Under the pieces are notes generated by a model that did not search any database, was not told where the DNA came from, and was given only the letters and a program-made list of their open reading frames with translations. Shown here one piece after another: positions 62,904 to 64,000 of a DNA stretch of 64,000 nucleotides (position 1 is the first letter of the stretch; the number at the start of each line of letters is the position of its first letter). Origin of the DNA: Brevibacterium sp. CCUG 69071 (GTDB lineage Bacteria > Actinomycetota > Actinomycetes > Actinomycetales > Brevibacteriaceae); the NCBI RefSeq assembly GCF_021023135.1, contig NZ_PGFV01000002.1:124001-188000 (forward strand). The letters are read 5' to 3'. Position numbers and translations under genes: made by a program.

Positions 62904-64000
62904 ATGGGCCATATAGAGATCAATGACGTCTCGTGCACACTCGCCGATGGCCGACATCTCCTCGGCTCCGTCTCCTTCCGTGTCGGGGACGGGGCCAAGG
63001 CCGCGCTCATCGGTGCCAACGGCGCGGGGAAGACCACTCTGCTCAGGCTGCTGACCGGGGAGATCACCCCGGACGAAGGCTCTGTCTCCCACACCGGCAG
63101 CGTCGGCCTGATGCGCCAGTTCATCACCGCCGCCACCGTCGCCGAGGCGCTCGAAGAGGTGGCACCGCAGCGCATCCGAAAGGCGGCCGCTCAGGTCCGC
63201 CGGGCCGAGGAGCGTCTGCTCGGGCCCGACGGCGACTCGACGAACGTGCAGATGGCCTACGCCGCCGCGCTCGGGCAGTGGGGTGAAGTCGGAGGCTACG
63301 AGGCGGAGGTGCTGTGGGACACCTGCACCACCTCGGCGCTGGGAATGTCCTTCGATCGCTGCCGGGACCGGTCGACTCAGACCCTGTCCGGAGGGGAGCA
63401 GAAGCGGCTCATCCTCGAGGCCCTGCTGCGCGGCGGTGATGATGTCCTCGTCCTCGACGAACCGGACAACTTCCTCGACGTTCCCGGCAAACGGTGGCTG
63501 GAGGACCAGCTGCGGGACACGGACAAGTCCGTCCTCTTCGTCTCCCACGATCGCGAGCTGCTGGCCAGGGCCGCCTCGGAGATCATCACCCTCGAACTCT
63601 CCGCCGCCGGGAACACCGCCTGGACTCACCCGGGCGGCTTCGAAAGCTACCACGCGGCCCGACAGTCCCGGTTCGACCGCCTCGAGGAGCTGCGCAAGCG
63701 GTGGGACGAGGAGCATGCGAAGCTGCGCGCGCTGGTACAGATGTACAAGCAGAAGGCCGCGTACAACTCGGACATGACGTCCCGGTATCGGGCGGCGCAG
63801 ACCAGACTCGAGCGCTTCGAGATCGCCGGGCCGCCCGAGGCGATGCCGCGTGAGCAGAACCTGGGCATGCGTCTGAGCGGCGGGCGGACCGGGAAGATCG
63901 CCATCCGCGCCCACGGCCTCGAACTGACGAACCTCATGCTGCCCTTCGACCTCGAGGTCCACTACGGGGACCGGGTCGCGGTGCTCGGTTCGAACGGCTC
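62904..64000 (+). CDS. ABC-F family ATPase, 3' truncated by the window
   Basis: At least 365 aa; the frame is open at the window end. First ATPase domain: Walker A GANGAGKTT (37-45), signature TLSGGEQKRLILEALL, Walker B VLVLDEPDNFLDVP and switch VLFVSHDRELLARAASEI. The charged inter-domain linker follows (FDRLEELRKRWDEEHAKLRALVQ, YKQKAAYNSDMTSRYRAAQ), then the second domain begins (LELTNLMLPFDLEVHYGDRVAVLGSNG). No membrane helices. ABC-F proteins act on the ribosome as translation factors, some giving antibiotic resistance; the subfamily cannot be fixed from this part. Confidence 0.92.
   Translation, partial: MGHIEINDVSCTLADGRHLLGSVSFRVGDGAKAALIGANGAGKTTLLRLLTGEITPDEGSVSHTGSVGLMRQFITAATVAEALEEVAPQRIRKAAAQVRRAEERLLGPDGDSTNVQMAYAAALGQWGEVGGYEAEVLWDTCTTSALGMSFDRCRDRSTQTLSGGEQKRLILEALLRGGDDVLVLDEPDNFLDVPGKRWLEDQLRDTDKSVLFVSHDRELLARAASEIITLELSAAGNTAWTHPGGFESYHAARQSRFDRLEELRKRWDEEHAKLRALVQMYKQKAAYNSDMTSRYRAAQTRLERFEIAGPPEAMPREQNLGMRLSGGRTGKIAIRAHGLELTNLMLPFDLEVHYGDRVAVLGSNG

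Overview
The window is high-GC bacterial DNA with GTG starts, 1-4 bp gene overlaps, CarD, a mycothiol-type formaldehyde dehydrogenase, a WXG100 protein, a DUF3263/LytR_C pair and OtsAB. Together these point to an actinobacterium, most likely of the order Micrococcales and Brevibacterium-like (genus is an inference). No mobile element, phage gene, rRNA or CRISPR array was seen. One tRNA is present (Thr, anticodon TGT). The 5' end cuts an EamA transporter gene and the 3' end cuts an ABC-F ATPase gene.

Layout. 0-6 kb: phosphate signalling (phoU diverging from senX3-regX3), a lipoprotein, two minisatellites, carD. 5.7-17.6 kb: a ketopantoate-reductase-like protein, an amino-acid permease, an mscR-MBL operon (formaldehyde/mycothiol), the two-gene MetP/MetS importer with a 34-aa small subunit, cysS-rlmB, a second permease, an SDR. 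17.7-24.8 kb: a DUF4032 kinase-fold protein with a strongly degenerate ABC ATPase, two tandem LacI regulators, otsB and otsA (trehalose). 24.9-32.8 kb: a Ser/Thr kinase with a multispanning C-terminus, a membrane-anchored DsbA-like protein, tRNA-Thr, a DUF4352 lipoprotein, an AarF/UbiB-type gene split by an in-frame TGA, an MFS transporter. 32.8-44.4 kb: LtrA, an M4 protealysin-like protease with an emfourin-like inhibitor, kynA with a formamidase-like hydrolase and a GDSL hydrolase, an amidohydrolase, ThrE-type exporter, ung, aldehyde dehydrogenase. 44.6-51.7 kb: DUF3263, LytR_C (VirR-like), cold-shock protein, CIRCE-groEL, NTF2-like, DUF1707, TSUP, a Gly-rich membrane protein with an S4 protein. 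51.9-60.1 kb (all minus): an envelope-stress block of pspA-pspAA-htpX-pspAB, a WXG100 protein, and a response regulator-histidine kinase-HtrA operon resembling mprA-mprB-pepD. 60.3-64 kb: a four-TM protein with a CGNR regulator, a second EamA transporter, ABC-F.

Cross-cutting signals. (1) At least twelve genes have a TANNNT -10 box ending 6-7 nt before the start codon and no Shine-Dalgarno, so they are probably leaderless. (2) Short tandem repeats are everywhere: inside genes with periods of 9, 12 or 15 bp, and just after genes, where in two cases the repeat unit is a copy of the gene's own 3' end including the stop. (3) A long palindrome family occurs twice in intergenic DNA (14938-14995 and 62803-62860). 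(4) The motif GCCGAGGYGG recurs in gaps between genes. The most unusual protein-level finds are the DUF4032/degenerate-ABC pair and the in-frame TGA in the AarF-type gene.
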